Shown here: one piece after another, positions 6,174 through 7,909 of the stretch | Position numbering within the stretch: position 1 is the first letter of the stretch | How the letters are laid out: each line of letters begins with the position of its first letter | Source: JAHDFB01 sp964607315 | GTDB taxonomy: Bacteria > Bacteroidota > Bacteroidia > Chitinophagales > Saprospiraceae | Assembly (NCBI GenBank): GCA_964607315.1 | Contig: CAZSKA010000187.1 | Coordinates: 1 to 7,909 of the forward strand | Reading direction: 5' to 3' | Length of the DNA stretch: 7,909 bases | The notes under the pieces: generated by a model | The model's input: only the letters and a program-made list of their open reading frames with translations | Told to the model about the DNA's origin: nothing | Databases searched by the model: none | Position numbers and translations under genes: made by a program

Positions 6174-7909
6174 ATGAAGCTATTAAGAATCATATTATTT
6201 TTCGCTTTTGTAAGTCTAATTTACTCTTGTTCAACTGATGAAATTTCAGTTGGTTCAAACAAAATTTTTGAGACATCTTCTAGTGAAAAAAATGGAATCC
6301 ATTTTGAAAATAGACTTGAGGTAAATGATTCAATGAATTTTTTCTCCTATGGTTATTTTTATATGGGAGGTGGTGTTGTTATAGGTGATTTTAACCAAGA
6401 TGAACAAGCCGATATCTTCTTTACAGGTAACATGGTTGATAACCATCTTTACCTAAATGAAGGCGAGCTTTCTTTTAAAGAAATAAGCCAATCAGCTGGT
6501 GTTACAGGTGATGGGCAATGGATGACAGGTGCAACTCTTGTAGATATAAACAACGATGGCAAAGATGATATCTATGTATCGGTTGCTGGAAAATGGAAGG
6601 ATCGAAAAAATCTGCTCTTCGTAAATCAAGGCCTTGATGCGAATGGCATACCTACGTTTGAAAATCAAGCAGAAAGATATGGAATTGCAGATGAAGGCTA
6701 CACTATTCAGTCTGTATTTTTCGATTATGATAAAGATGGAGACCTTGACTTATATGTGGGAAATTACGAGCCAACCCCTTTTAACTATGTAACTGGTCAA
6801 TATAGAAACAAAACAAATAAATTTTCTTACGAAGCAAGTGATCATCTCTACAAAAATAATGGTGATGGATCTTTTTCGGATGTATCCAAAGAGGCTGGCA
6901 TATATCAATTTGGTCTTACCATAGGGTTGCTGTCAAACGACTTTAATAATGACGGTTGGCCTGATCTTTATGTATCAAATGATTTTCATACGCCAGATCG
7001 ATTTTTCATAAATAATGGGGACGGGACTTTTTCAGATATGATAAATGAATCTATTATGCACACAGCGTTTTATGGAATGGGTGTTGATGCATCTGATTAT
7101 AATAGAGATGGCTTAATAGATCTTTTCCAACTAGATATGGCAGCCGCTGATAATTACCGTTCGAAGGCTAATATGGCGAGTATGGATGTAGAAGGATTTC
7201 GCAACATGATAAGATTTGGTTTCGGACATCAATACATGTATAATGCCTTACAAACAAATCAAGGTATAAAGGATAATGGCATACCTTTCTATTCGGAAAC
7301 AGCTAAAATTAATGGTTTAGATAAAACCGATTGGAGTTGGGCATGCTTATTTGCAGACTACAATAACGACGGATTTGATGATTTATTTATAAGTAATGGA
7401 TCAAGAAGAGATATCAATAATAAAGATTATTTTAACTGGCTAGAAAGAGTAGATGTTAGCTTGAAAATCAAGTATAAGGCTTTAGGTGTTCAGGAACTCA
7501 CCGAGAAGATGCCTGCACAACGCATCGATAATTACATCTTTAAAAATATTGATGGAGAAAGATTTGAAAAGAGTAACGAAGACTGGGGATTGCATTTTGA
7601 AGGATTTTCCAATGGTTCCGCTTATGCTGATCTAGACGGTGATGGAGACCTAGAGTTAATCGTAAATAATATTGATTCTACAGCTTCTATATTTAGGAAT
7701 TTATCTGTAGAGAATGGTAATGAAAATACATTGCAAATACAATTAAATGGACCTGATCTGAACCGACATGGAATTGGTGCGAGAGTTGAGTTGAAAGGAG
7801 GCGAAGACATAATAATGAAAGAGCACACACTCGTAAGAGGATTCCAATCTTCTATTGATCCTGTTATGCATTTTGGGCTCGGGGCCCAAAGTAAAATAAA
7901 TCAAGTTCT
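6174..7909 (+). CDS. FG-GAP/VCBS repeat lipoprotein, CRTAC1-like with ASPIC/UnbV domain (partial, 3' end cut)
   Basis: The frame is open from the ATG at 6174 to the window edge, giving 578 residues; relatives are usually around 1,100, so roughly half is missing. The signal peptide has a lipobox I16-Y-S-C19, with C19 followed by S-T-D-E, which suggests an outer-membrane, surface-facing lipoprotein. Seven FG-GAP/VCBS loops of the D-x-[DN]-x-D-G type begin at D72 (DFNQDEQAD, degenerate), D124 (DINNDGKDD), D184 (DYDKDGDLD), D256 (DFNNDGWPD), D308 (DYNRDGLID), D395 (DYNNDGFDD) and D486 (DLDGDGDLE). Each probably binds calcium in a beta-propeller blade. N-G-D-G-[ST]-F-S-D segments lie between some of them. 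From N530 (NRHGIGARVEL, then F-Q-S-S and H-F-G-L-G) the ASPIC/UnbV domain begins and is cut by the edge. Such proteins often sit beside SusC/SusD pairs in marine Bacteroidota. Their biochemical role is not established; surface binding of the same substrate is an inference. It follows a strong terminator, so it is probably transcribed separately. Confidence 0.92.
   Translation, partial: MKLLRIILFFAFVSLIYSCSTDEISVGSNKIFETSSSEKNGIHFENRLEVNDSMNFFSYGYFYMGGGVVIGDFNQDEQADIFFTGNMVDNHLYLNEGELSFKEISQSAGVTGDGQWMTGATLVDINNDGKDDIYVSVAGKWKDRKNLLFVNQGLDANGIPTFENQAERYGIADEGYTIQSVFFDYDKDGDLDLYVGNYEPTPFNYVTGQYRNKTNKFSYEASDHLYKNNGDGSFSDVSKEAGIYQFGLTIGLLSNDFNNDGWPDLYVSNDFHTPDRFFINNGDGTFSDMINESIMHTAFYGMGVDASDYNRDGLIDLFQLDMAAADNYRSKANMASMDVEGFRNMIRFGFGHQYMYNALQTNQGIKDNGIPFYSETAKINGLDKTDWSWACLFADYNNDGFDDLFISNGSRRDINNKDYFNWLERVDVSLKIKYKALGVQELTEKMPAQRIDNYIFKNIDGERFEKSNEDWGLHFEGFSNGSAYADLDGDGDLELIVNNIDSTASIFRNLSVENGNENTLQIQLNGPDLNRHGIGARVELKGGEDIIMKEHTLVRGFQSSIDPVMHFGLGAQSKINQV

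Noticed and set aside
7622..7828. Minus-strand 68-codon frame inside the FG-GAP lipoprotein gene
   Set aside because: It overlaps the seventh calcium loop and the ASPIC/UnbV start on the other strand, which explain the sequence.
1..7909. Mobile element, CRISPR array, tRNA or rRNA
   Set aside because: I saw no terminal inverted repeats with a transposase, no regularly spaced repeats, and no cloverleaf or rRNA-like sequence anywhere in the window.

Overview
The window looks like chromosomal DNA from a free-living, probably marine Bacteroidota bacterium (Cytophagia/Flavobacteriia type). The reasons are the AT-rich base composition, a SusC/SusD outer-membrane pair, two lipoproteins with a Y-S-C lipobox, starts without a clear Shine-Dalgarno sequence, and TAnnTTTG-type -7 promoter elements. 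Genus cannot be read from the sequence.

Layout: bases 1-366 hold no confident gene. They contain an exact TAnnTTTG match and, on the minus strand at 196-384, a short gene-like frame that may be a relic. A cytoplasmic thioredoxin-fold protein with a monothiol W-C-G-D active site lies at 367-942. About 400 non-coding bases follow (943-1344), with a direct repeat and an unusual run of small inverted repeats just before the next gene. Next come a SusC-like TonB-dependent transporter (1345-4443) and, 21 bases later, its SusD-like lipoprotein partner (4465-5976). The pair ends at a very strong hairpin terminator (6004-6046). A third gene (6174 to the window end, incomplete) encodes a lipoprotein with at least seven FG-GAP/VCBS calcium-loop repeats and the start of an ASPIC/UnbV domain (CRTAC1-like).

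How they work together: SusC and SusD should form the pedestal-bin (bin and lid) complex that binds an oligomeric nutrient at the cell surface and passes it through the outer membrane using TonB energy. The FG-GAP lipoprotein is a plausible extra surface protein for the same substrate, but the terminator and a separate promoter-like element suggest it is transcribed independently. No glycoside hydrolase, peptidase, sulfatase or regulator is visible, so the substrate cannot be named. The thioredoxin-like gene appears unrelated to uptake.

Nothing here proves a new system. The points most worth a second look are the dyad-rich leader of the SusC gene, the terminator splitting SusCD from the propeller lipoprotein, the within-gene codon shift in SusC, and the minus-strand relic.
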